Assembly: GCA_016288825.1 (NCBI GenBank)
Contig: JAEELH010000189.1
Span: 1 to 52,516 of the forward strand
Direction of reading: 5' to 3'
From: Lachnospiraceae bacterium
Lineage (GTDB): Bacteria; Bacillota; Clostridia; Lachnospirales; Lachnospiraceae
Length of the DNA: 52,516 nucleotides
Part shown: piece by piece, positions 26,622 to 33,913 of the stretch
Numbering within the stretch: the stretch's first letter is position 1
Layout of the letters: every line of letters begins with the position of its first letter
Made by a program: the position numbers and the translations under genes
Notes under the pieces: model-generated
Seen by the model: the letters and a program-made list of their open reading frames with translations, nothing else
Told to the model about the DNA's origin: nothing
Databases searched by the model: none

Positions 26622-27009
26622 TACATTTTTGTGAAAAGCAGCATATAAAATGACCTACAAGATGCATACCGATCGAGTAAAAGATATATACGTTTTTCCT
26701 TAACATATAAGGAGACTTGTTACATACAAAAGGGAAACTACCTACATACAAAATGGTGCATTTTAAATACATATTTGTGAAATGAAGATCAAAGCTGGTT
26801 CTCCAAAGGGCGATAATCCTATAAATAAAGGCGCAGGCTTCTTATTTTTGAGTGTCCGTGACAAATATGTATGTTACTTCGGGAATTTGTATGTAACTTT
26901 TTTGCTGTGTATGACAAAAGTATGCACCTATTCACAAAAATGTATAGAACTTCAGAAATGGGGTCTTGATGGAGCTTTCTTTCAACTGAAGTAATATACT
27001 TTTTTGTGA
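26622..27009. other. Iteron-rich putative origin of replication
   Basis: Between parB and repB no ORF is convincing. Five copies of a TACAT(A/T)TTTGTGA-like element occur: plus strand 26622-26634, 26768-26780 and 26997-27009 (variant TACTTTTTTGTGA); minus strand 26859-26871 and 26932-26944. A second element, TACATACAAA, is repeated directly at 26721 and 26743 (22 bases apart), with an inverted copy TTTGTATGTA at 26886-26895. Iterons of this kind usually bind the Rep protein encoded just downstream. Sequence evidence is direct; origin function is inferred. Confidence 0.7.
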
Positions 27010-27039
27010 CGTAAAGTGCTACAAATCTATGAATAAACC

Positions 27040-27087
27040 TTGACAAACCACAATATATTGTATAGTATGAGTTAAGAAATTGTGGTT
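27040..27087 (+). promoter_or_regulatory. repB promoter with overlapping inverted repeats
   Basis: TTGACA at 27040-27045 and TAGTAT at 27063-27068 are separated by 17 bases. A perfect palindrome ACAATATATTGT (27050-27061) occupies the spacer, and a 9-bp inverted pair aaccacaat / attgtggtt (27046-27054, 27079-27087) flanks the -10. This layout suggests negative autoregulation by Rep or control by the ParB-like protein. Confidence 0.75.
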
Positions 27088-27106
27088 TTGAAAGGAGTCT
27101 GCATCA

Positions 27107-28363
27107 GTGGACGAGATGAAGACAGGTGGTCACACAAATGTAGCACTTTTAGAAGATAGCATCAGTGAACCCCAAAAGTCAAGCGATATCGTCGCTTACA
27201 AAAACGAAAATCTTAAAAAGTCCAATTACCTTATAGGAGCAAAGTTCAAGGCGACTCTTTTAGAGCTTCGCATTACTTATGCTTCTCTTTTTATGATACA
27301 GGAGGGTAATTACTCCTATGAGGGCCTCCAGCCGGTGGTAAAGATGCGGGCAGGAGATCTGATGAGGATAATCGGATGCGAGTCCAGGGGCGTATATAAG
27401 CAGCTAAAGCCCATTTCAGTCCAGATGACTAATCGTGTACTGGGCGTTGAAAGTGACGAGCGCCAGGAATTCCATTATCTTTCCTTTATAACCAATGCGG
27501 ACTATCAGGACGGCGTCTTTACAGTGACCTTTAATAAGGACATAGAAAAGGTCATAAAGCCTGAAAACGGGCGTTTTACCAACCTTGAGAGAAGTACTAT
27601 GATGTCCCTTGACAGTTCTTATTCTTTCAGGCTGTATGAGCTTTTGAGGCAGCATTGTTTTTATCCAAGTTACTATACCGGGGAAAGGACCGGCATATTT
27701 GAGATCACCAAGAACCTTTCGGAACTCAAGATGGAGCTAGGTGTCATCAACGTCAATGACGTGGATTATAAAAAGGAATTGTCTAACGGAACTACGGATT
27801 ATGATGGCGTAGTAGATAAGATATCTAAAAAGAACAAGATAAAATCTTATGATATCTGGAGCAATTTCAAGGCAAGATGTCTGGATGTTGCAGTCAAAGA
27901 TATCAACGAAAAGACGGATATCACCGTTGAATATACCCCTATAAGGAGCGGTAGGGGCGGTAAGGTCCACGATATACGGTTTATCGTAACTCTACGAGAT
28001 GCCAAGTATGATAAGGCCAGGGAGAGGCTTGTAGCCAACGCTCCGGTGGAAGATGAGGTCAAATTCCAGTTTTATTTCGGTGCCAGTGAGGCCCTTGGGA
28101 ATATCAAACTGGATTTTGCAGAGATAGCTAACCTTGGAGTGGCCTGCAATTATGATCTTGAGAGATTGAAAAAAGCAGGAGAGGTCCTTGATTCGCAGAA
28201 GGGGGAAGTCAAAAATATCGTTGGTTTTCTCCTTAGCGCCATAAAAGACGAATATGAGGTTCCAAGGAAAAGAGAGGCAAAAAAGGACGACTTCCACAAC
28301 TTTGAAGAGGGAGAATATGACGTAGATGCCATGGAGAAGATGGTGGCAGGACGTCGGATGTAG
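27107..28363 (+). CDS. repB: Replication initiator protein (Rep, Rep_3 family)
   Basis: The start is GTG 27107, with GGAG 9 bases upstream. The 418-residue protein resembles RepB-type plasmid initiators: a tandem winged-helix plan, with YLIGAKFKATLLELRI near residue 38, FHYLSFITNADYQDGVFTV in the middle, and the Arg/Tyr-rich RSTMMSLDSSYSFRLYELL typical of Rep_3 proteins. The C-terminus is charged. It lies downstream of the iteron region and of its own promoter, and upstream of a strong terminator. It shows that the window is from a replicon with its own initiator. Whether that replicon is a plasmid or a larger chromid is not determined. Confidence 0.9.
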   Translation: MDEMKTGGHTNVALLEDSISEPQKSSDIVAYKNENLKKSNYLIGAKFKATLLELRITYASLFMIQEGNYSYEGLQPVVKMRAGDLMRIIGCESRGVYKQLKPISVQMTNRVLGVESDERQEFHYLSFITNADYQDGVFTVTFNKDIEKVIKPENGRFTNLERSTMMSLDSSYSFRLYELLRQHCFYPSYYTGERTGIFEITKNLSELKMELGVINVNDVDYKKELSNGTTDYDGVVDKISKKNKIKSYDIWSNFKARCLDVAVKDINEKTDITVEYTPIRSGRGGKVHDIRFIVTLRDAKYDKARERLVANAPVEDEVKFQFYFGASEALGNIKLDFAEIANLGVACNYDLERLKKAGEVLDSQKGEVKNIVGFLLSAIKDEYEVPRKREAKKDDFHNFEEGEYDVDAMEKMVAGRRM

Positions 28364-28386
28364 ACCGAAGCATATTACAGTGATAA

Positions 28387-28433
28387 AAACACCGCAGATA
28401 CCGTTATAAAAGGTGATCTGCGGTGTTTCTTTT
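28387..28433. terminator. Bidirectional rho-independent terminator after repB
   Basis: A perfect 13-bp stem (28387-28399 against 28416-28428) is followed by T-rich sequence. It ends repB, and on the other strand lies at the end of a possible small ORF. Confidence 0.88.
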
Positions 28434-28626
28434 AGATATGGACTTCAGGAGGTCTGCCCTTTCCGTCCATTGAGGGGAAGTCTTCCGGGCGGTTACTGTC
28501 CTCGCTGTCAGAGTCATCTGAGTTACCTTTGTCAGTGATATCCGATTTGTTGTCGGAGGCGCCGGTATTACTGCCTGAGGACTCTTCCTGACTGCCCCTC
28601 GCATTGCGATCATGACCGCCTCCCAT
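28432..28626 (-). CDS. Doubtful small acidic ORF, 64 aa
   Basis: A Ser/Asp/Gly-rich ORF starts MGGGHDR and ends just before the terminator. Upstream, the same frame continues without a start codon as FILGKGGG, so it may be the remnant of a longer gene. No family recognised. The rest of 28364-28754 shows only the terminator and the upstream region of the acetyltransferase gene. Confidence 0.3.
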   Translation of the reverse strand: MGGGHDRNARGSQEESSGSNTGASDNKSDITDKGNSDDSDSEDSNRPEDFPSMDGKGRPPEVHI

Positions 28627-28754
28627 GCCGCCGCCCTTTCCAAGAATGAATGGTAATACATAAACCTTAAATGAACCTAAAGAAAGCTTGAAGGAAAAGT
28701 TTTTTTGTGATAAAACTATCGCAAAACCCAGAGATTTCCAGGCAGGAGGAAGCT

Positions 28755-29222
28755 ATGATAAGAAGAGCAAAAGATACGGACATTGACAGATTGATAGAAC
28801 TGCTGGGACAGGTTCTTGAGGTTCATGCGGCTATAAGACCGGATATATTCAGGTCCGGTACTACCAAGTATTCGAGGGAAGAGTTATCAGAGATGATAAA
28901 GGATGATAACAGACCAATCTTCGTTTATGTTGATGAAAAGGGAACCGTGGTAGGATACGCTTTTTGCCAGCTTAAGGAACCAAACTTTGCAAGTACCATG
29001 GTGCCACGAAAGTCTTTATTTGTGGATGATCTTTGCGTGGACGAGGAATCTCGCGGTGCAGGCGTAGCAGCAAAGCTTTTTGACTATGTAAAAAATGAGG
29101 CGAAAAGCCTTGGGTGCCATGACGTGACTCTTTGTGTCTGGGAAGGTAACAGGCAGGCAGAGAGATTTTATGAAAAGCAGGGCATGAAGGTAAAAGAGCG
29201 GGTAATGGAGTATATCCTCTAA
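28755..29222 (+). CDS. GNAT acetyltransferase
   Basis: The start at 28755 is chosen because AGGAGGAA lies just upstream; a longer frame from 28707 has none. The 155-residue protein has a full GNAT fold: LFVDDLCVDEESRGAGVAAKL (motif A with the R/G-x-G-x-A acetyl-CoA loop) and a C-terminal QAERFYEKQGMKV. The substrate is not recognisable (amino acid, antibiotic or protein). It is followed after 18 bases by aat. Confidence 0.92.
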   Translation: MIRRAKDTDIDRLIELLGQVLEVHAAIRPDIFRSGTTKYSREELSEMIKDDNRPIFVYVDEKGTVVGYAFCQLKEPNFASTMVPRKSLFVDDLCVDEESRGAGVAAKLFDYVKNEAKSLGCHDVTLCVWEGNRQAERFYEKQGMKVKERVMEYIL

Positions 29223-29240
29223 AGGTCGGAGAACTACGGT

Positions 29241-29891
29241 ATGGCAGTATATGAACTAAGTGAAAAAGAGATATTTTTCCCCATGCCGGAGCTTGCGGAT
29301 GATGACGGACTTTTAGCGGTAGGCGGCGACCTTTCCGAGGAGCGGCTGATCCTGGCCTATTCCCACGGGATCTTTCCCTGGTACAACGAGGGACAGCCCT
29401 ATCTTTGGTGGTGTCCCAAGGAAAGGTATATCATACGTCCCGGAAATATCCATATTTCCCATTCCATGAAAAAGTTTTTAAGAAAGCATGATATCAATAT
29501 CGAACTTAACCGGGATTTTTCCGATACCATGCACAGGTGCAGGATAAAGCGTGAATTTAAAGAGGGCACCTGGATAACTGACGATATGGAAAAGGCCTAT
29601 GCCGTGCTGGCAAAAGATAATCTGGCGCTTAGCGTGGAAGCCTATATTGACGGAGAGCTGGCGGGAGGACTTTACGGAGTCAGTCTTGGAAGGTGTTTTT
29701 TCGGAGAGAGTATGTTTTCGGACATGGAAAACGGCTCAAAAGTTGCGCTTATAGGTCTTGCCCAGATACTCGAGGAAAATGATTATGTCATGATAGATTG
29801 CCAGTTCCATACGGACCATCTTGAGAGCATGGGTGGCCAGGCCATAAGCTACGAAGAATATAAGGGACTTTTGAAAAAGGGACTGGAGTAA
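29241..29891 (+). CDS. aat: Leucyl/phenylalanyl-tRNA--protein transferase
   Basis: A 216-residue enzyme transfers Leu or Phe from tRNA to proteins with N-terminal Lys/Arg, creating a primary N-degron read by ClpS/ClpA. Hallmarks are AVGGDLS, AYSHGIFPWY, WWCPKERYII, HISHSMKK and GRCFFGESMFS. It is full-length. ClpS and ClpA are encoded 6.5 kb upstream in this window, so the pathway components are on one replicon. The gene follows the acetyltransferase in the same direction. Confidence 0.95.
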   Translation: MAVYELSEKEIFFPMPELADDDGLLAVGGDLSEERLILAYSHGIFPWYNEGQPYLWWCPKERYIIRPGNIHISHSMKKFLRKHDINIELNRDFSDTMHRCRIKREFKEGTWITDDMEKAYAVLAKDNLALSVEAYIDGELAGGLYGVSLGRCFFGESMFSDMENGSKVALIGLAQILEENDYVMIDCQFHTDHLESMGGQAISYEEYKGLLKKGLE

Positions 29892-29966
29892 TGGTGTTTA
29901 TGTTGTAAAAGGAGCTAGGATAGTTTAGAATAAGTGCGTTTACAACAATTATACAAGGGAGGGAGT

Positions 29967-31400
29967 ATGAAAAACGTATTTAAATTAATGGTGATCACCG
30001 CGGCAGTGGGATTATCGGTATTTTTTGGAAGTGCAGATGTAAAGGCTGCAGAAGTAAATTCGCTTGTTACCATAGATGAGGCCCAGGTCACAACCGTAAG
30101 CGAAGCAGAGTTTGAAAAGCTTGATAAGGGAGCTACGGCTTCCAATATGAAGGCTCTCGCAAAAGAGTTCCAAAAGCACATGATAAAGAGGGAAAAGACC
30201 TTTACAGTAACTTACAATGGGGGCAATCCGGATCCCTCATCGGTGCTTTATGCGGTTGGCGAGATAGACGACAAAAAGACCAGTGATGACGCTGACTTCC
30301 TTGCAGGGGGCGTGCTTAGCATCGGATGGTCCGGATATACCACGGGCAGCCAGACAGTTCTTAACTGCAAGATCGTATATACAGAAAATGCAAATCAGGT
30401 CAAAAAGGTTAACTCCCAGTCCAAAAAGATACTTAAAAAGCTCAAGGTATCTAAGATGTCGGACGTAGCCAAGACCAAGGTCATCCATGACTATGTTGTC
30501 AAGCTTGTAACCTATGATGATACCCTTAAGGATCACTCGGCTTACGGCGGTCTTGCAGCTTCAAAGCATACAACAGTATGCCAGGGCTATGCACTTATCA
30601 TGTATAAGCTCCTTACGGATGCAGGAGTTCCCTGCCACTATGTTACCGGAAATGCAGGCGAGCCTCATGCCTGGAACATCGTAAAGATAAAGGGCAAGTG
30701 GTACTATCTGGATGCGACCTGGGATGATCCGTCTAACACACTGGTCTACGACTATTTCCTGGTAGGATCAAAGACACTTAAGAAGGATCATAGTACGGAT
30801 TCGTACTATACGAAAAAGTATAAGGTATCTTCAGCTGATCTTAACTGGAAAAAGCTTATTAAAAATTCCAAGAACAAGGATGACTCCAAGGTAAAGACAG
30901 ACCAGACCAAGGACGAGATCGCGGCAGGTGAGATAGCTTCCGCAAAGGCAGAGTTTATAAACAGCCTCAGCGAGGTATTAAAGCAGAGTCTGAACGAGGA
31001 TCCAGATGCAGATGATTACATGGTCGCTATGTATGACCTCTGCGCAAAGATATACGGTTTCATCATAGAGGATATGTCTGAAGAGGCATTTTTGGCTCTC
31101 CTTGAAAGTGATGAGATGATGAATGTCTATATCGAGGACACCATGGATTGTGTCTCAACATATATACTGGAGCCCATGGCAGAATACCTAAACAGAGATG
31201 ATTTCATGAACGAGATCTATGAGCAGATGTATGCGGATTTCGGAGAAGAGGCATTTGAGGGCCTTTCCGACGAAGAGATGGAATCTCTTATAGAGGCATA
31301 TGTTTACGAGTCATTTACGGCTGTTCTTTATTATCAGTCAGAAGAATACACAGAAAGTATCGTAGATGCCATGGTCCAGACCTTAGAGAGCATGGTGTAG
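29967..31400 (+). CDS. Secreted transglutaminase-like protein
   Basis: The start at 29967 is chosen because GGGAGGGAGT lies just upstream. The signal peptide (1-28, ending VKAAE) is followed by a transglutaminase-like cysteine-protease fold with Cys205 (TTVCQGYAL), His234 (EPHAWNIV) and Asp249 (YYLDATWDDPS) in order. The C-terminal 150 residues (about 330-478) are acidic and Met/Glu-rich, with no recognised fold. The domain may act as a peptidase or crosslinker on extracellular peptides or cell wall. It ends in a terminator. Confidence 0.87.
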   Translation: MKNVFKLMVITAAVGLSVFFGSADVKAAEVNSLVTIDEAQVTTVSEAEFEKLDKGATASNMKALAKEFQKHMIKREKTFTVTYNGGNPDPSSVLYAVGEIDDKKTSDDADFLAGGVLSIGWSGYTTGSQTVLNCKIVYTENANQVKKVNSQSKKILKKLKVSKMSDVAKTKVIHDYVVKLVTYDDTLKDHSAYGGLAASKHTTVCQGYALIMYKLLTDAGVPCHYVTGNAGEPHAWNIVKIKGKWYYLDATWDDPSNTLVYDYFLVGSKTLKKDHSTDSYYTKKYKVSSADLNWKKLIKNSKNKDDSKVKTDQTKDEIAAGEIASAKAEFINSLSEVLKQSLNEDPDADDYMVAMYDLCAKIYGFIIEDMSEEAFLALLESDEMMNVYIEDTMDCVSTYILEPMAEYLNRDDFMNEIYEQMYADFGEEAFEGLSDEEMESLIEAYVYESFTAVLYYQSEEYTESIVDAMVQTLESMV

Positions 31401-31416
31401 ATCATTGACAGATCAT

Positions 31417-31445
31417 GGGACAGCACTTTACGCTGTCCCGTTTTA
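31417..31445 (+). terminator. Rho-independent terminator
   Basis: An 8-bp GC-rich stem (31417-31424 and 31432-31439) is followed by TTTT. It ends the transglutaminase-like gene. Confidence 0.8.
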
Positions 31446-31461
31446 AGGAAAGGTGTTTAAA

Positions 31462-32238
31462 ATGTTATTACAACTGGCACTACTGCCCAGCCTGGTACTT
31501 TTTATCGTATTATGGCGTAAAGATAAACAGGATAAGGAACCCATCGGGCTACTGCTCAAGGTTTTCTTTTTGGGAGCCCTTACCATCATAAGCGCAATTG
31601 CTCTGGGATCACTTGGGACGAATGCCCTAACGATGGTTTTGGATAGTCAGAGCATGCTTTTTATCTTTATAGATAACTTTATCCTTACGGCGCTGATTGA
31701 AGAGGGTGGTAAATATATTGTTCTGAAAAAAGCGACCTGGAAGCATCCGGCCTTTAATTACACCTTTGATGCAGTTGTGTATGCGGTTGTGGCATCCCTG
31801 GGATTTGCTACCTTTGAAAACATCCTGTATGTGTTTGAAAACGGAGTGGGGACGGCCATTACAAGAGCTATCATTTCCGTGCCGGGACATGCGATGGATG
31901 CGGTTTTCATGGGCTTTTATTATGGAATAGCAAAGCAGGCATCTGTTGCGGGTGATGAGGCAGGCTGCAAAAAGAACCTTGTGAAGGCACTTATAGTGCC
32001 TACCATCTTGCACGGCTTCTATGATTTTTGCCTGAGTACGCCATATGATATCTTTATACTGATCTTCCTTATTTTTGAGATCATCTTTACTATCGTTACC
32101 ATAAGAAAGTTTAGAAAGCTATCGAGGGAGGATGCGCCTATCTATAATCCGGTAGGTCAGCCCGGTCAGGAATTGGATACGGCAGTCGATGTGACATCTG
32201 TTTCGGAGTCGGAAGATCAGGAGACAAATAGACCCTAA
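31462..32238 (+). CDS. PrsW-like membrane protease
   Basis: The start at 31462 is preferred (AAGGAAAGGTG upstream); a GTG at 31453 is possible. The polytopic protein (about 258 aa, seven to eight hydrophobic segments) shows the PrsW signatures: Glu-Glu in LIEEGGKYIVL, then FNYTFDAVVYA and GFATFENILYV, and a His in SVPGHAMDAVF. PrsW proteases cut anti-sigma factors inside or near the membrane to release sigma factors. The C-terminal tail is acidic. A second, paralogous PrsW (39091) lies next to an ECF sigma gene; no sigma gene adjoins this copy. Confidence 0.88.
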   Translation: MLLQLALLPSLVLFIVLWRKDKQDKEPIGLLLKVFFLGALTIISAIALGSLGTNALTMVLDSQSMLFIFIDNFILTALIEEGGKYIVLKKATWKHPAFNYTFDAVVYAVVASLGFATFENILYVFENGVGTAITRAIISVPGHAMDAVFMGFYYGIAKQASVAGDEAGCKKNLVKALIVPTILHGFYDFCLSTPYDIFILIFLIFEIIFTIVTIRKFRKLSREDAPIYNPVGQPGQELDTAVDVTSVSESEDQETNRP

Positions 32239-32246
32239 CGGATTTA

Positions 32247-32371
32247 TTTTGCAAATTAGCAAACTTTTTTGCAAATTAGCAAATTTTACGATGAGGGCAG
32301 AAAGGGATTTTTTGCAGAATTGCAAACTTTTTTGTTAAAATGCAAACTTTTTTGCAAATTAGCAAAAAAGG
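32247..32371. repeat. AT-rich repeat array (GCAAATTAGCAAA / GCAAACTTTTTTG)
   Basis: Exact copies of GCAAATTAGCAAA occur at 32251-32263, 32271-32283 and 32354-32366; the first two are 20 bases apart. Exact copies of GCAAACTTTTTTG occur at 32259-32271, 32322-32334 and 32342-32354. Each GCAAATTAGCAAA unit is flanked by T and A runs to give small hairpins, such as TTTTTTGC-AAATTA-GCAAAAAA at 32348-32369. The array sits between the prsW-like gene and the GC-rich hairpin segment. It could be a protein-binding array or an interspersed repeat. Confidence 0.8.
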
Positions 32372-32384
32372 ATTGGCAGCGGAC

Positions 32385-32725
32385 AGCAGGATCCATGGGG
32401 TAGGCGGAGGCGATTGGTTCCTTCAAGTAATGAATAGGACCAATCGCCGGAGCCGTAGGGGAGCGGAGCTACCCTATTCCGCCCACGGTAGGGGGGAGTA
32501 GGGTATTCCGGCTGGAGCCGGTATGAGGCAGGTAGGGAGTGCGAGAACTATGGATTTGTTGTCGGATGGATGATGAGAGATGACTGGCCGGCGTAGTTGT
32601 GGGCGGACGGGGGATGGATAGGCCGAAAAGGAAGGGGGTGTCCCCCTTCCTGGCGGCAAGTTAAGCTTGGCGCAAAGCCAAGCGGTACCAACTTTGTGAG
32701 GACGCAGTCCGAACAAATTGGTATA
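32385..32725. ncRNA. GC-rich segment with several strong hairpins, structured-RNA or repeat candidate
   Basis: The segment stands out by its high G content against AT-rich surroundings. Clear stems are: 32410-32421 with 32437-32447 (cgattggt/accaatcg); 32630-32638 with 32642-32650 (9 bp, 3-base loop); 32665-32671 with 32677-32683 (7 bp, loop GCAAA); and a nested pair, 32687-32697 with 32713-32722 enclosing 32700-32703 with 32707-32710. The latter has a symmetric GA/GA internal loop, typical of RNA. No real ORF was found on either strand. It may be a structured RNA, a palindromic repeat element or both. Strand is undetermined. Confidence 0.5.
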
Positions 32726-32762
32726 ACTTGAATACCAAATTAATCAGAAAAATGGGGGTATT

Positions 32763-33899
32763 ATGAGGCATTTATATAAAAAGCTGTCAGTTGCTCTGGC
32801 GGCTTTGTTGTTACTCAGTGCATGCGAAGGTGTATCAGGTGGTGCTGCCGGGAGCAGTGCTTCGGAAGGCGAAAAGAGAGTGGCGGTCTATACGACAGTT
32901 CGTACTACAGGCCAGTATCCGGAGCAGTTTGTTGTCCTTCCAAATGGAAGTCCGAAGTCGGACAAAGTTTCGGCCGAGGTCTTTCACATGAAGGGAAACG
33001 CCGGGGGATGGGGCTCCGGATCCACACATGATTTTACTGCCGAGTTTGAAAGCGCAAAGGTGGAGGATGGAACACTTACTCTTGTTCCAAAGGACTTTCC
33101 GGAGAAGTATTTCTACGTTACGGACTTCGAGGTTACCTGTGACAGTGATCCGGCTTATTCTTTTACAAGTGATGACGTGGGAAAGACCATAACGCCGGTG
33201 GCAGATGATTTTGAAACCGTTTTACGTGAGGACGGCAGCGAGTTTGATTACCACATCTTTACTCCTGAGAAAACTGAAGGTATGCCGCTTGTGGTTGTTT
33301 TCCATGGATTTGGGGATACGTCGAACCTTCTTACCTACAGGACAGCGGTTGAGTGGGCAGAGCCGGAAAATCAGGCTAAACGTCCCTGCTACGTCATAGC
33401 ACCTGTCATAGGTGATGAGGAGTATTATGAGACATCGGGCAGAGACAGGGTATTTGAAGCCCTGAAGGCGCTTATAGATAAAATGGTAAGCGAAGGCAAG
33501 GTAGACGGGGAACGTATATATATGATGGGCAATTCCTTTGGAGGCATGTCGACCATTGAATTTGCGGAAAAGTATCCCGGATACGTAAAAAAAGCATTGG
33601 CCCTTTGTCCGGCGCTGACATATTCTCCAAGAGCAGTTTCGTCTTTAGATAAGATCAAAGACCTTTCCATATGGTTTGCCCATGCTAAAAATGATCAGAC
33701 AATACCTGTATCGGCCAGTGAAGATGCGGTAAAAAAGCTTAAAGACCTGGGTTCCGATAAGGTTAAGCTTACGGTATACACCGATGAAGAGATGAATGCT
33801 AAGGGAGCGGATCCCGCGCCGGATGCTACCTATAGTTATCATCATGTTGAGCTTGCTGTAATGGAAGATGATGCATATATGGAGTGGATGTTTGAATGA
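32763..33899 (+). CDS. Lipoprotein esterase/alpha-beta hydrolase
   Basis: The N-terminus is a lipoprotein signal with lipobox LLSAC (Cys21). An N-terminal beta-rich domain (about 30-150) leads to an alpha/beta hydrolase core (about 155-378). In the core VVVFHGFGD supplies the oxyanion region, the nucleophile is Ser258 in GNSFGG, Asp comes in AKNDQTIPV, and His comes in YHHVEL near the end. It resembles PHB-depolymerase- or feruloyl-esterase-like hydrolases. The following gene starts within its last codon (33896-33899 overlap), so both are translated from one message. Confidence 0.88.
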   Translation: MRHLYKKLSVALAALLLLSACEGVSGGAAGSSASEGEKRVAVYTTVRTTGQYPEQFVVLPNGSPKSDKVSAEVFHMKGNAGGWGSGSTHDFTAEFESAKVEDGTLTLVPKDFPEKYFYVTDFEVTCDSDPAYSFTSDDVGKTITPVADDFETVLREDGSEFDYHIFTPEKTEGMPLVVVFHGFGDTSNLLTYRTAVEWAEPENQAKRPCYVIAPVIGDEEYYETSGRDRVFEALKALIDKMVSEGKVDGERIYMMGNSFGGMSTIEFAEKYPGYVKKALALCPALTYSPRAVSSLDKIKDLSIWFAHAKNDQTIPVSASEDAVKKLKDLGSDKVKLTVYTDEEMNAKGADPAPDATYSYHHVELAVMEDDAYMEWMFE

Positions 33900-33913
33900 A
33901 AGGACGGGTTGAA

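Noticed and set aside
32474-32716. Minus-strand 80-residue ORF in the GC-rich hairpin segment
   Set aside because: It runs through strong hairpins in a segment with no ribosome binding site, and its Pro/Leu/Arg-rich composition follows from the GC-rich DNA. Considered an artefact.
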